Source: an uncultured Clostridia bacterium (GTDB lineage Bacteria; Bacillota; Clostridia; Christensenellales; Borkfalkiaceae). Taken from it: a stretch of DNA of 40,439 nt. Position 1 is the stretch's first letter; each line of letters starts with the position of its first letter. Shown here piece after piece: positions 8,598 to 16,488 of this stretch. The notes under the pieces were generated by a model. It was given only the letters and a program-made list of their open reading frames with translations. It was not told where the DNA came from and did no database searches. Made by a program: the position numbers and the translations under genes. The stretch covers positions 1-40,439 of the forward strand of contig CANQHG010000016.1 in NCBI GenBank assembly GCA_947623655.1, in the 5' to 3' direction.

Positions 8598-9624
8598 GAT
8601 CGGCGGGTTATCGCTGAAAAACAACGTCTTTCTTGCCCCGATGGCGGGATATACGAACTATCCTTTCCGCAAGATGTGCGAGGAAATGGGCGCAGGGCTC
8701 ACCTTTACCGAAATGGTGTCGGCCAAGGGCCTGCACTATCAAAACGAGGAGACGAGGCTGTTGCTCTATCACGGGGAGACCCGTCCGCTTGTCCCGTCTG
8801 CTCATCCTGAGCGCAGCGAAGGATCTCATAAGCCCACGGACTTCGTTCAAGGGGATCCTTCGGTCGCTACGCTTCCTCAGGATGAGCGAAAGACGCGTCC
8901 CCTCGCCGCGCAGCTCTTCGGCGCCGACCCCGACATCATGCGCGAGGCGTGCGAGAGCGAGGCGCTCAAAGATTTTGACCTCATCGACATCAACATGGGC
9001 TGTCCCATGCCCAAGATCGTGAAAAACGGCGAGGGGAGCGCGCTCATGGAAAACCCCGCCCTCGCCGAAAAAGTCATTGCCGCCTGCGTAGGGAGCGGAA
9101 AGAGAATTTCGGTAAAATTTCGCGTCGGCATCGACGAAAATCACAAGATGTGCGCCGATTTCGCGAAATTGTGCGAGGGCGCTGGAGCGTGTATGATCGC
9201 CGTTCACGGCCGCACGCGCGATAAGATCTACGCGGGTCCCCCCGACTACGCCGAGATCGCGGCGGCAAAGAAAGCCGTAAAGATCCCCGTCATTGCGAAC
9301 GGCGGCGTATGGAACGACAGAGACATGAAAAAAATGCTCGAACGCACGGGAGCCGACGGGGTGATGGTCGCCCGCGCCGCGCTCTATCGTCCCCAAGTCT
9401 TCGCCGAGCTCACGGGACGGGAGGAACCGCCCATAAAACAATTCTTTTTAAACCAGCTTCGGGAGACGAAAAAGATCTACGGCGAGCGCTTTGCCTGCGT
9501 ATATATGCGGAAAATGGCGGCGTTTTATCTCAAGGGGACGCGCTGTGCCTCCGAAGCCAAGCGCCGCTTTTTCGCCGCACAGTCGACGGAAGAGATCTGC
9601 GCTTTGGCAGAGGAATTGATGTAG
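8581..9624 (+). CDS. dus: tRNA-dihydrouridine synthase with in-frame repeat insertion
   Basis: A 347-residue FMN-dependent enzyme that reduces uridine to dihydrouridine in tRNA. Diagnostic parts are FLAPMAGYTNYPFR, TEMVSAKGL, INMGCPMPKI with the catalytic cysteine, HGRTR and IANGGVW. Residues about 71-108 are extra compared with the family. They read VPSAHPERSEG through QDERKTRPL and are the translation of a family 1 repeat, interrupting what would otherwise be ETRPLAAQLFG. Without them the length is 309, normal for DusB-like proteins. The start at 8581 overlaps yabN by 17 bp; 8557 is an alternative with a better upstream purine tract. The insertion falls in the loop before a barrel strand, so activity may survive. 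Confidence 0.93.
   Translation: MLHALEIGGLSLKNNVFLAPMAGYTNYPFRKMCEEMGAGLTFTEMVSAKGLHYQNEETRLLLYHGETRPLVPSAHPERSEGSHKPTDFVQGDPSVATLPQDERKTRPLAAQLFGADPDIMREACESEALKDFDLIDINMGCPMPKIVKNGEGSALMENPALAEKVIAACVGSGKRISVKFRVGIDENHKMCADFAKLCEGAGACMIAVHGRTRDKIYAGPPDYAEIAAAKKAVKIPVIANGGVWNDRDMKKMLERTGADGVMVARAALYRPQVFAELTGREEPPIKQFFLNQLRETKKIYGERFACVYMRKMAAFYLKGTRCASEAKRRFFAAQSTEEICALAEELM
8779..8904 (+). repeat. Family 1 repeat inside dus with flanking direct repeat
   Basis: The repeat proper is 8801-8888, from CTCATCCTGAGCG to CAGGATGAGCG. It is bracketed by diverged direct repeats ACCCGTCCGCTT (8779-8790) and ACGCGTCCCCTC (8893-8904), which both encode Thr-Arg-Pro-Leu. The spacing is 114 bp, exactly 38 codons, with no stop in the dus frame. 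Confidence 0.85.
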
Positions 9625-9633
9625 GGTGTCCCG

Positions 9634-9732
9634 CTCATTCTGAGCCGTAGGCGAAGAATCCCATAGGCCCACGGAAGCACATACAATCCGTCTGTTCAAT
9701 GAGATTCTTCAGCCGGCGCCTCAGAATGAGCG
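9634..9732 (+). repeat. Family 1 repeat between dus and gyrB
   Basis: Runs from CTCATTCTGAGCCGTAGGCG to CAGAATGAGCG, ten bases after the dus stop. The central part differs from other copies. Confidence 0.8.
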
Positions 9733-9743
9733 AAAAATTTCCG

Positions 9744-9780
9744 ATCACGGCAAAAATAAGCCGTGATTTATTTTACATTT
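9744..9780 (+). terminator. Hairpin plus T-rich tract before gyrB promoter
   Basis: ATCACGGC (9744-9751) pairs with GCCGTGAT (9760-9767) and is followed by a T-rich stretch. It probably ends the dus transcript. The T-rich stretch overlaps the gyrB -35 box. Confidence 0.6.
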
Positions 9781-9800
9781 TTTTCCGCGTGTGTTATAAT
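9772..9800 (+). promoter_or_regulatory. Sigma-A-type promoter of gyrB
   Basis: TTTACA at 9772-9777 and a perfect TATAAT at 9795-9800 with 17-bp spacing. The expected start is near 9807, leaving a leader of about 63 nt that contains the alternating tract. Confidence 0.85.
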
Positions 9801-9809
9801 GGTCATACG

Positions 9810-9840
9810 GCGCGTGCGCGCGTACGCGCACGCGTGCGCG
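9810..9840. promoter_or_regulatory. 31-bp alternating purine-pyrimidine tract in the gyrB leader
   Basis: Every base from 9810 to 9840 alternates purine and pyrimidine, almost entirely GC and GT/AC steps, which is the sequence class most prone to Z-DNA. In RNA, 9811-9820 pairs with 9825-9834 as a 10-bp stem with loop CGUA. No T-run follows, so it is not a terminator. AAGGAG follows at about 9857-9862. Confidence 0.7.
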
Positions 9841-9869
9841 AACACGAAGTTCATTCAAGGAGATATATT

Positions 9870-11783
9870 ATGTCCGACAAGGTTGAAACCGCCTACGGCG
9901 CGGAACAAATTCAGGTGCTCGACGGGCTCGAACACATCAGAAAGCGTCCCGGCATGTACATCAGCTCCACCGACGAAAAGGGACTTCACCACCTTGTGAG
10001 CGAAGTTGTCGACAATTCCATCGACGAGGCGCTCGCGGGCTACTGCACCCGCGTGGATGTCACGATCAACGCGGACGGCAGCTGCACCGTCGTCGACAAC
10101 GGCCGCGGCATTCCCACCGCCATTCACCCCAAAGAGGGGATCTCCACCGTTGAAGTCGTCTTTACCAAGGTGAACGCGGGCGGCAAGTTCGGCGGCGATT
10201 CGGGCTACAAGGTCTCATCGGGGCTGCACGGCGTCGGCGTCAAGGCCGTAAACGCCCTCTCCGAATGGCTCGAGGCGGAGATCTATCAAAACGGCCACAT
10301 CTATAAACAGGTCTACAACCGCGGCGTGCCCCAGCGCTCGCTCGCGATCGTCGGCGATACCGACAAGACGGGGACCAAAGTCACTTTCTTCCCCGACGAC
10401 GAGATCTTCGAGACGATCGTCTTCAGATACGAGACGCTCAAGATCCGCTTAAAAGAGCTCGCGTTCCTCAACAAGGGGCTCACGATCACCCTCGAAGACA
10501 AGCGCGAGGGCAAGGAGAGAAAAGACAGTTTCTGCTACGAAGGGGGGATTCGCGAACTCGTCGACGAACTCAATAAGGGGCAGGAGACGCTGTTTTCGGA
10601 ACCGCTTTACTTCGAGGCGCAGGAAGATACCACCGTCTGCGAAGTTGCGCTCCAATACAACGAGAGCTACAACGAAGTCATCTATTCTTACGCCAACAAC
10701 GTCAATACGATCGACGGCGGCACCCATGTCGAGGGGCTCAAGCTCGCCCTCACCAAGGTCATCAACGACGCGGGCAAGAAGCTCAACATTTTAAAGGACT
10801 CCGACAAACTCACGGGCGAGGACGTGCGCGAAGGCATTACCGCCGTCGTTTCCGTCAAGCTTGAGAATGCGCAGTTCGAGTCGCAGACCAAGGATAAGCT
10901 CAACAATTCCTTTATCCGTCCTTTCGTCAACAAGGCCGTCGCCGACAAATTCGGCGAATATCTCGAGGAACATCCCTCCGAGGCGCGTGAGCTTGTTTTA
11001 CGCTGTATCACGGCGCAGAAGGCGCGCGACGCCGCGCGCAATGCGAGGGAACTTACGCGGCGGAAGGGCGTTCTGGAGAGCACCACGCTCCCCGGGAAGC
11101 TTGCCGATTGCTCGGATAAGCGGCCGGAGTTGTGCGAGATCTATATCGTAGAGGGAGACTCCGCAGGCGGCACGGCAAAACAGGGCCGCGACAGACGTTT
11201 TCAGGCCATTCTTCCCCTCAGGGGCAAGATATTGAACGTCGAGAAAGTGCGGCTCAACCGTGCCCTCGAAAACGCCGAGATTAAGGCGATGATCACAGCG
11301 TTCGGCTGCGGCATTTTAGACGATTTCGACGAGAGCAAGCTCCGCTATGACCGCATCATTTCCATGACCGATGCCGATGTCGACGGGGCGCATATCAGAA
11401 TTTTGCTTCTCACATTCCTCTTCCGCTACATGCGGCCGCTCATCGAGCACGGGCACGTGTATTCGGCTAAACCTCCGCTCTATAAGGCGACGGTCAAGGG
11501 CAAAGAGGACGTATATCTTTATTCCGAAGAGGAAAAGACGCTGTTCGACGCCGCCAATAACAACAAGGTGGAGTATCAGAGATATAAGGGTCTCGGCGAG
11601 ATGTCGACGGAACAACTCTGGAACACGACGATGAACCCCGCTACGAGGACGCTCATCAAGGTCTCGATGGCTGACGCGATGGAGGCGGACAAGATGTTTA
11701 CGCTTCTCATGGGCGAGAGCCCCGCCCTCCGCCGCAAGTTCATCGAAGAAAACGCCACTCTGGTAACGGATTTGGATATTTGA
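9870..11783 (+). CDS. gyrB: DNA gyrase subunit B
   Basis: A 637-residue ATPase subunit of gyrase, which introduces negative supercoils together with GyrA. The GHKL ATPase domain shows EVVDNSIDEA, DNGRGIP and the glycine-rich GLHGVGVKAVNALS. The TOPRIM domain shows EGDSAGGTAKQGRDR and DADVDGAHI, with the C-terminal RYKGLGEM. The length matches the short Gram-positive GyrB without the proteobacterial insertion. The start (MSDKVETAYGAEQIQVLDGLEH) has AAGGAG 7 nt upstream; a longer frame to 9699 starts before the promoter and is rejected. gyrA follows after a 780-bp interval occupied by repeats and a DUF559 gene. Confidence 0.98.
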   Translation: MSDKVETAYGAEQIQVLDGLEHIRKRPGMYISSTDEKGLHHLVSEVVDNSIDEALAGYCTRVDVTINADGSCTVVDNGRGIPTAIHPKEGISTVEVVFTKVNAGGKFGGDSGYKVSSGLHGVGVKAVNALSEWLEAEIYQNGHIYKQVYNRGVPQRSLAIVGDTDKTGTKVTFFPDDEIFETIVFRYETLKIRLKELAFLNKGLTITLEDKREGKERKDSFCYEGGIRELVDELNKGQETLFSEPLYFEAQEDTTVCEVALQYNESYNEVIYSYANNVNTIDGGTHVEGLKLALTKVINDAGKKLNILKDSDKLTGEDVREGITAVVSVKLENAQFESQTKDKLNNSFIRPFVNKAVADKFGEYLEEHPSEARELVLRCITAQKARDAARNARELTRRKGVLESTTLPGKLADCSDKRPELCEIYIVEGDSAGGTAKQGRDRRFQAILPLRGKILNVEKVRLNRALENAEIKAMITAFGCGILDDFDESKLRYDRIISMTDADVDGAHIRILLLTFLFRYMRPLIEHGHVYSAKPPLYKATVKGKEDVYLYSEEEKTLFDAANNNKVEYQRYKGLGEMSTEQLWNTTMNPATRTLIKVSMADAMEADKMFTLLMGESPALRRKFIEENATLVTDLDI

Positions 11784-11803
11784 GGAAAAGGCAACGAGCG
11801 TTC

Positions 11804-11894
11804 CCTTGCCCCCTCAAGGGGGAGCCGAGAAGAGTGCGAATCCTTGCCCACCCCTTGAGGGGTGGGTGTCACGCAGTGACGGGAGGGGTGTCAT
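11804..11894 (+). repeat. Family 2 repeat, copy A (lacks left end)
   Basis: Begins CTTGCCCCCTCAAGGGGGAG and runs through CCACCCC TTGA GGGGTGG and GTCAC GCA GTGAC hairpins to GGGAGGGGTGTCAT. The first 40 or so bases seen in copies B and C are missing. Confidence 0.8.
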
Positions 11895-11906
11895 ATGAAA
11901 CGGAAC

Positions 11907-12031
11907 GACACCCCCTCAGTCTCGGCAAGGACAGCCTCGACAGCTCCCCCTCAAGGGGGAGCCGAGATAAGGACGATCCCTTGCCCACCCCTTGAGGGGT
12001 GGGTGTCACGCAGTGACGGGAGGGGTGTCAT
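11907..12031 (+). repeat. Family 2 repeat, copy B (complete)
   Basis: 125 bp from GACACCCCCTCAGTCTCGGC to GGGAGGGGTGTCAT. The ends are imperfect inverted repeats (TGACACCCC against GGGGTGTCA). Inside are GCTCCCCC TCAA-type, CCACCCC TTGA GGGGTGG and GTCAC GCA GTGAC hairpins. It lies just upstream of the DUF559 gene. Confidence 0.85.
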
Positions 12032-12048
12032 AGAACAACTCGATCCTT

Positions 12049-12402
12049 ATGAACGATTTATACAACCCTAATATCATCCACCATGCTAAGAATTTGCGCA
12101 AAAGCATGACAAAAGAGGAACGCAAGCTTTGGTATACTTTTCTACGTTATCTTCCCGTCAAGTTTGTTCGGCAAAAAGTACTTGGGTATTATATCGCGGA
12201 CTTCTACTGCCCCGAAAGGAAAATTGTCCTGGAACTTGACGGCTCTCAGCACTATGAAGGCAAACAGGAGCAACATGACGTCCAAAGAGACGAATTTCTT
12301 GAAGGGAACGGAATCAAAGTATTGCGGATTTCAAATTATGATATAGCAAAAGATTTCGAACAGGTAAAAAAAGAAATATTGTATTATTTGGAATTGGAAT
12401 GA
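12049..12402 (+). CDS. DUF559 (Vsr-like endonuclease fold) protein
   Basis: A 117-residue protein typical of stand-alone DUF559 proteins, which share the PD-(D/E)xK fold of very-short-patch repair nucleases. Visible signatures are LRKSMTKEERKLWYTFLR, the VRQKVLGYYIADFYCPERK strand pair with the Asp of ADFY, and the LELDGSQHYE motif, followed by RDEFLEGNGIKVLRISNYDI. It is clearly more AT-rich than neighbouring genes. There is no Shine-Dalgarno. Its TGA stop (12400-12402) is formed by the first bases of family 2 copy C. It interrupts gyrB-gyrA. The function of these proteins is not established; a role in moving the flanking repeats is my hypothesis only. Confidence 0.85.
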   Translation: MNDLYNPNIIHHAKNLRKSMTKEERKLWYTFLRYLPVKFVRQKVLGYYIADFYCPERKIVLELDGSQHYEGKQEQHDVQRDEFLEGNGIKVLRISNYDIAKDFEQVKKEILYYLELE

Positions 12403-12524
12403 CACCCCCTCAGTCTCGGCAAGGACAGCCTCGACAGCTCCCCCTCAAGGGGGAGCCGAGAAGAGTGCGAATCCTTGCCCACCCCTTGAGGGGTGGGTGT
12501 CACGCAGTGACGGGAGGGGTGTCA
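12401..12524 (+). repeat. Family 2 repeat, copy C (complete)
   Basis: Same orientation as copy B and nearly identical to it. The interior GAAGAGTGCGAATCC matches copy A, whereas copy B has GATAAGGACGATCCC there. It overlaps the stop codon of the DUF559 gene and ends 42 bp before gyrA. Confidence 0.85.
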
Positions 12525-12566
12525 CATTGAACCCGAGCATATAAAGAAAAAATTCAGGAGTGATAT

Positions 12567-15122
12567 ATGGCAAAACGAGAAACGAGCCCGGAGCTCACAG
12601 ACGAATTTAAAAAAACGCTGGAAATGACCAAGATCCTCGACATTGAGGTCAACGACGAACTCAAGCGTTCCTTTATTGCCTACGCAATGGCGGTCAATAA
12701 ATCGAGAGCCATTCCCGATGTCCGCGACGGGTTAAAGCCCGTCCACCGCCGTATCCTCTACGCAATGCACGAGATGGGGCTCTACAACGACAAGGCATAC
12801 AGAAAGTGCGCCCGTATCGTCGGTGACGTCATGGGTAAATTCCACCCCCACGGCGACAGCTCGGTGTACGACGCGCTCGTCCGTCTCGCGCAGGATTTCT
12901 CCATCAACTTCCCCCTCGTCGACGGCCACGGCAATTTCGGCTCCGTCGACGGCGACCCGCCCGCCGCCATGCGTTATACGGAGGCCCGCCTCACCAAGCT
13001 CGCCGCCGAAATGCTCCGCGATCTCGATAAGGAGACCGTGGATTTCTTCCCCAATTTCGACGGCATCGAAATGGAGCCCGCCGTGCTTCCCGCCCGCTTC
13101 CCCAATCTTCTCGTGAACGGGTCCGACGGCATCGCGGTCGGCATGGCGACGAATATCCCGCCCCACAACCTCGCAGAGGTCATCGACGGCACGATCGCCA
13201 TGATCGACGATCCCGATATTACCGTCGAGGAGCTCATGGAATACATTCCCGCGCCCGATTTTCCCACGGGCGGCATTCTGATGGGCAGAAGCGGCGTGAG
13301 AAAGGCATACAGGACGGGGCAGGGGAACCTCATCATCCGCAGTAAGTGCGAGATCGAAGAACACGGCACGGGCGCAAACGCCAGAAGCCGTATCGTCGTC
13401 ACCGAGATCCCTTATCAGGTCAACAAAGCGCAGCTCGTCGTGCAGATCGCCGACCTCGTGAAAGACAAGCGCGTCGAGGGCATTTCGGATATCCGCGACG
13501 AATCGGGGCGCGAAGGACTGCGCATCGTCATCGAATGCAAGAAAGACGCCAACGCGCAGGTCGTTTTAAATACCCTCTATAAGCACACGAATTTGCAGAT
13601 CTCCGACGGTATCATTCTCCTCGCTCTCGTCGAGAACGGCACGGAGCCGCGCTATCTTTCCCTCAGAGACATTTTGTGCTACTACCTCGATCACCAGAAA
13701 GAGGTCATCCGCCGCAGGACGAAATATGACCTCGCAAAGACGGAGGAGAGGGCGCACATTGTGGAGGGGCTCGTTCTGGCGCTTGCAAACATCGACGAAG
13801 TGATCAGGATCATCAAGGAGTCGTCGGATAAAAACGACGCCTGCGAGAAGCTCATGTCGTCTTTCACGCTCACCGACCGCCAGGCCAACGCCATTCTCGA
13901 AATGCGCCTGCAACGCCTCACCTCTCTCGAAGTGGAAAAACTCAGGGAAGAGCTCGAACAGCTCCGCGTCACCATCGCCGACCTCAAGGACATCCTCGCA
14001 AACGAGGGGAGAGTGCTTCAGATCATCCGCGACGACCTCACGGCTATCAAGGCAAAATATCCCTCCGAACGCAAGACGGAGATCTCCGTCGACTACGGCG
14101 ACATCGAAGACGAGGACCTCATCGACGAGGAAGACGTCGTGATTTCCATGACGAGCAGCGGATACGTCAAACGCATCCCGCTCGCCGAATACCGTGCGCA
14201 GGGGCGCGGCGGCGTGGGGATCACGGCGCACAAGCCCAAGGAAGACGACCTCATTTCCGATATGTTCGTCTGTTCCACCCATGTGCCCATTCTCTTCTTC
14301 TCTAACCTTGGAAAAGTTTACTCCATCAAGGGCTACATGATCCCCGAAGCCAACCGTCAGGCGAGAGGGCGCGCCATCGTCAATCTTTTGCCTCTTTCGG
14401 CGGGAGAGAGGATCGCGGCCGTTCTGCCCGTGCTCGGGAGCGAAGAGGGATACCTCATCATGGCGACCCGCAACGGCCTCGTCAAGAAGACGCCCGCAAC
14501 CGAGTTCGACCATATCCTGAAGTCGGGAAAGATCGCAATCAAGATCGTAGAGGGCGACGAGCTCATCGCCGTACGCTTTGTAAAAGACGGTAACGAAGTT
14601 ATGCTCGCGTCCCATTCGGGCAAATGTATCCGCTTCAACGAGAGCGACGCCCGTCCGATGGGCAGAGATACGATGGGCGTCCGCGGCATGACGCTCGAAG
14701 AGGGCGACCGCGTTGTCGACATGCTCGCCCTCCACGAGGGGTACGACATTCTCACCGTCTCCGAAAACGGCTACGGCAAGCGCACCGATCCCGAGGAATA
14801 TCGCTTGCAATCCCGCGCCGGAAAAGGCATCAAGGCGGGCGTATTCAACGAAAAGACGGGCGCCCTCGCGGGCATGAAGCTCGTCTCCGACGCCGATGAC
14901 GTTCTTCTCGTCACGAGCGCGGGGGTCATCATCAGAATGCACGCCGACTCAGTTTCCACGATCGGCCGCAATACGCGCGGCGTGAGACTCATGAATGTAA
15001 GGGCGGGCTATATCGCGACCGTCGCCGTCACCGACAGGGACGATTCCGCCGAGGTCGAGGCGCCCGAAGAGACGGCCGCCGACGTTCCCGACGAGCCCGT
15101 CGACGCCGATTCCGAAGAATAA
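12567..15122 (+). CDS. gyrA: DNA gyrase subunit A
   Basis: An 851-residue breakage-reunion subunit of gyrase. The N-terminal domain shows [21 protein letters not shown], the quinolone region [19 protein letters not shown], and [10 protein letters not shown] with the catalytic tyrosine. The C-terminal beta-pinwheel blades repeat motifs such as [25 protein letters not shown] and GKRTDPEEY; a GyrA-box-like QARGRA (residues about 597-602) marks gyrase rather than topo IV. Ser and Asp occupy the positions equivalent to E. coli 83 and 87, so no classic quinolone-resistance change is visible. The C-terminus is an acidic tail. CAGGAG lies 7 nt before the ATG. Confidence 0.97.
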   Translation: MAKRETSPELTDEFKKTLEMTKILDIEVNDELKRSFIAYAMAVNKSRAIPDVRDGLKPVHRRILYAMHEMGLYNDKAYRKCARIVGDVMGKFHPHGDSSVYDALVRLAQDFSINFPLVDGHGNFGSVDGDPPAAMRYTEARLTKLAAEMLRDLDKETVDFFPNFDGIEMEPAVLPARFPNLLVNGSDGIAVGMATNIPPHNLAEVIDGTIAMIDDPDITVEELMEYIPAPDFPTGGILMGRSGVRKAYRTGQGNLIIRSKCEIEEHGTGANARSRIVVTEIPYQVNKAQLVVQIADLVKDKRVEGISDIRDESGREGLRIVIECKKDANAQVVLNTLYKHTNLQISDGIILLALVENGTEPRYLSLRDILCYYLDHQKEVIRRRTKYDLAKTEERAHIVEGLVLALANIDEVIRIIKESSDKNDACEKLMSSFTLTDRQANAILEMRLQRLTSLEVEKLREELEQLRVTIADLKDILANEGRVLQIIRDDLTAIKAKYPSERKTEISVDYGDIEDEDLIDEEDVVISMTSSGYVKRIPLAEYRAQGRGGVGITAHKPKEDDLISDMFVCSTHVPILFFSNLGKVYSIKGYMIPEANRQARGRAIVNLLPLSAGERIAAVLPVLGSEEGYLIMATRNGLVKKTPATEFDHILKSGKIAIKIVEGDELIAVRFVKDGNEVMLASHSGKCIRFNESDARPMGRDTMGVRGMTLEEGDRVVDMLALHEGYDILTVSENGYGKRTDPEEYRLQSRAGKGIKAGVFNEKTGALAGMKLVSDADDVLLVTSAGVIIRMHADSVSTIGRNTRGVRLMNVRAGYIATVAVTDRDDSAEVEAPEETAADVPDEPVDADSEE

Positions 15123-15140
15123 AAAATGTAACATATAGCA

Positions 15141-15170
15141 CAAAAAAGCGCCCTCGGCGCTTTTTTTGTG
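15141..15170 (+). terminator. Intrinsic terminator of gyrA
   Basis: AGCGCC CTC GGCGCT followed by seven Ts and preceded by six As. The A/T runs extend the stem and could make it work in both directions. Confidence 0.9.
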
Positions 15171-15184
15171 CTCTATCCCGTGCG

Positions 15185-15270
15185 CTCATGCTGAGCGCAA
15201 GCGAAGCATCCCGGCAAACGGACGAACTTCGTTCAAGGGGATTCTTCGGACTTCGTCCTCAGAATGAGCG
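15185..15270 (+). repeat. Family 1 repeat next to the IS
   Basis: From CTCATGCTGAGCGCAAGCGA to CTCAGAATGAGCG. The last two bases are also the first two of the target duplication of the neighbouring insertion sequence. Confidence 0.8.
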
Positions 15271-15292
15271 CACTGAATCGCACTCAATTTTC
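15269..15292 (+). repeat. Target-site duplication, left copy
   Basis: 24 bp starting CGCACTGAATCGCAC and ending CAATTTTC. It is identical to 16396-16419. Confidence 0.85.
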
Positions 15293-16395
15293 TGTAGGTT
15301 TGTCAAACATATGAGACGGGGTTGGGAGAAAAAAATCAGTGCAAGAGGCCGTCATGGAGATAGTCTAAGATGTATTCTTTAGGGGAATGCCAATTCAGGG
15401 GGCGCATGGGGAAGTTATTATAGCGTCGGTTGTGAACGGCGAGTTGTTGTTTGAAGTCCTCAAAAGAATGAAAGCGGTGCGTCGCATAGAAGTACTCATT
15501 GTCCTTTCGGTGAGAACGCTCCACTTTGCCGTTGTGTCTCGGTGTGTAGGGACGAATAAGCTTGTGCCTTATCCCCAACTCTTTGAGGCGCACCTCAAAG
15601 AGCGAAAGTTTCCCCTTCTTGTGTTCATCAAAGGATTTGATGAACTCCATGCCGTTGTCCGTCTGGATACACTCTATCTTGAAGGGAAATGCCTTTATGA
15701 GCATTTCGAGGAACTGTACCGAGGAGTATGTACTCTGTTCTTTGAAAGCGGCGACAAAGCGGAAGCGGGAATATTCATCAATGGCGGTATATTGGTAGAA
15801 ACGTTCTTCCATGATCTTCGCATCTCCAGTGATACAGACGGAAGGGACGACTTTTACGTCTACTTGCACTCTTTCTCCCGGATAATGCATCTTTTCGTAA
15901 GGTTACGGGATGTATTTGGGATTGGGCGGTTTTACCGGTTGGAGTTTCTGCCTTCTCAAAACTCTCCATAGAGAAGTGACACAGCGGGAATACCCTCTTT
16001 GCTTTAGTCTTATCCAAAAGACGACAAGACCTAAATGCGGACTTCGCCTTCTCATATTGAAGATGAGTTTCAATTCCTCTTCGGTATGTTGCTTGGGGTG
16101 ATGGTGTGGACGGCGGGAGCGGTCCATGAGCGATACGACGGATCCGTCGTATCGTTTGCGCCAACGGTATATGGTGGCGCGGGAGACATTGAAACGGTTC
16201 ATGGCTGCCTGAATAGAAAATCTTTGAGAATATCCGACAACCGATTGACGAAACTGTGCGATTTGTGATATAGTTTTCATGGATAGCGAACTTGCTCCTT
16301 TGAGGTTTTTGGTGACACTTAAACTATATCACACGGAGCTCTTTGTTCGCTATCTTTTTCTATTCTCTTTGTCTCACATCTATTGTAATCCTACA
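15293..16395 (-). mobile_element. IS481-like insertion sequence, 1103 bp
   Basis: The ends are TGTAGG...CCTACA. The terminal 25 bp of each side match at about 18 positions as inverted repeats, with TGTAGG and TGAGAC conserved. A perfect 24-bp direct repeat flanks it. It carries a single DDE transposase gene on the minus strand, interrupted by a stop codon. Size and protein type fit IS481, but the duplication is longer than the range usual for that family, so the exact group is uncertain. It inserted four bases upstream of the -35 box of the TerB-like gene. Confidence 0.88.
15336..16280 (-). pseudogene. IS481-like transposase split by an in-frame stop
   Basis: Reading from 16280, an N-terminal part of 125 residues (MKTISQIAQFRQSVVGYSQR, with helix-turn-helix RFNVSRATIYRWRKRYDGSV and LMDRSRRPHHHP) ends at a TAA at 15903-15905. 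The same frame continues PYEKMHYPGE into the rve integrase core down to 15336. The core keeps the DDE residues: Asp in VQVDVK, Asp in IQTDNGMEF, and Glu in NGKVERSHRKD. A single change of a lysine AAA codon to TAA explains the break, and no frame change is needed. The intact product would be about 314 residues. It could be a dead copy or, less likely, expressed by read-through; the ATG at 15890 could express the core alone. Confidence 0.85.
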
Positions 16396-16419
16396 CGCAC
16401 TGAATCGCACTCAATTTTC
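16396..16419 (+). repeat. Target-site duplication, right copy
   Basis: Exact copy of 15269-15292 on the other side of the IS. Confidence 0.85.
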
Positions 16420-16423
16420 CCTA

Positions 16424-16452
16424 TTGACAACAAGCATATTATGTGATATACT
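16424..16452 (+). promoter_or_regulatory. Sigma-A-type promoter of the TerB-like gene
   Basis: TTGACA at 16424-16429 and TATACT at 16447-16452 with 17-bp spacing. The leader is about 30 nt with AAAGGAG before the ATG. The -35 begins 4 bp after the IS target duplication. Confidence 0.88.
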
Positions 16453-16488
16453 CTTCCTATACCTCTCAAAAAACAAAGGAGAAGCAAT

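Noticed and set aside
9807-9869. Riboswitch or attenuator in the gyrB leader
   Set aside because: The stem is not followed by a T-run and no known riboswitch core is visible; kept only as a tract of interest.
12823-13020. Quinolone-resistance substitutions in GyrA
   Set aside because: Ser and Asp occupy the two classic positions, so nothing suggests resistance.
13566-14942. 458-codon antisense frame inside gyrA
   Set aside because: Shadow frame; GyrA is complete on the plus strand.
15269-16419. Direct repeats as phage-type attachment sites
   Set aside because: They directly abut the inverted-repeat ends of an IS with a DDE transposase, so they are a target duplication. No integrase of another type is present.
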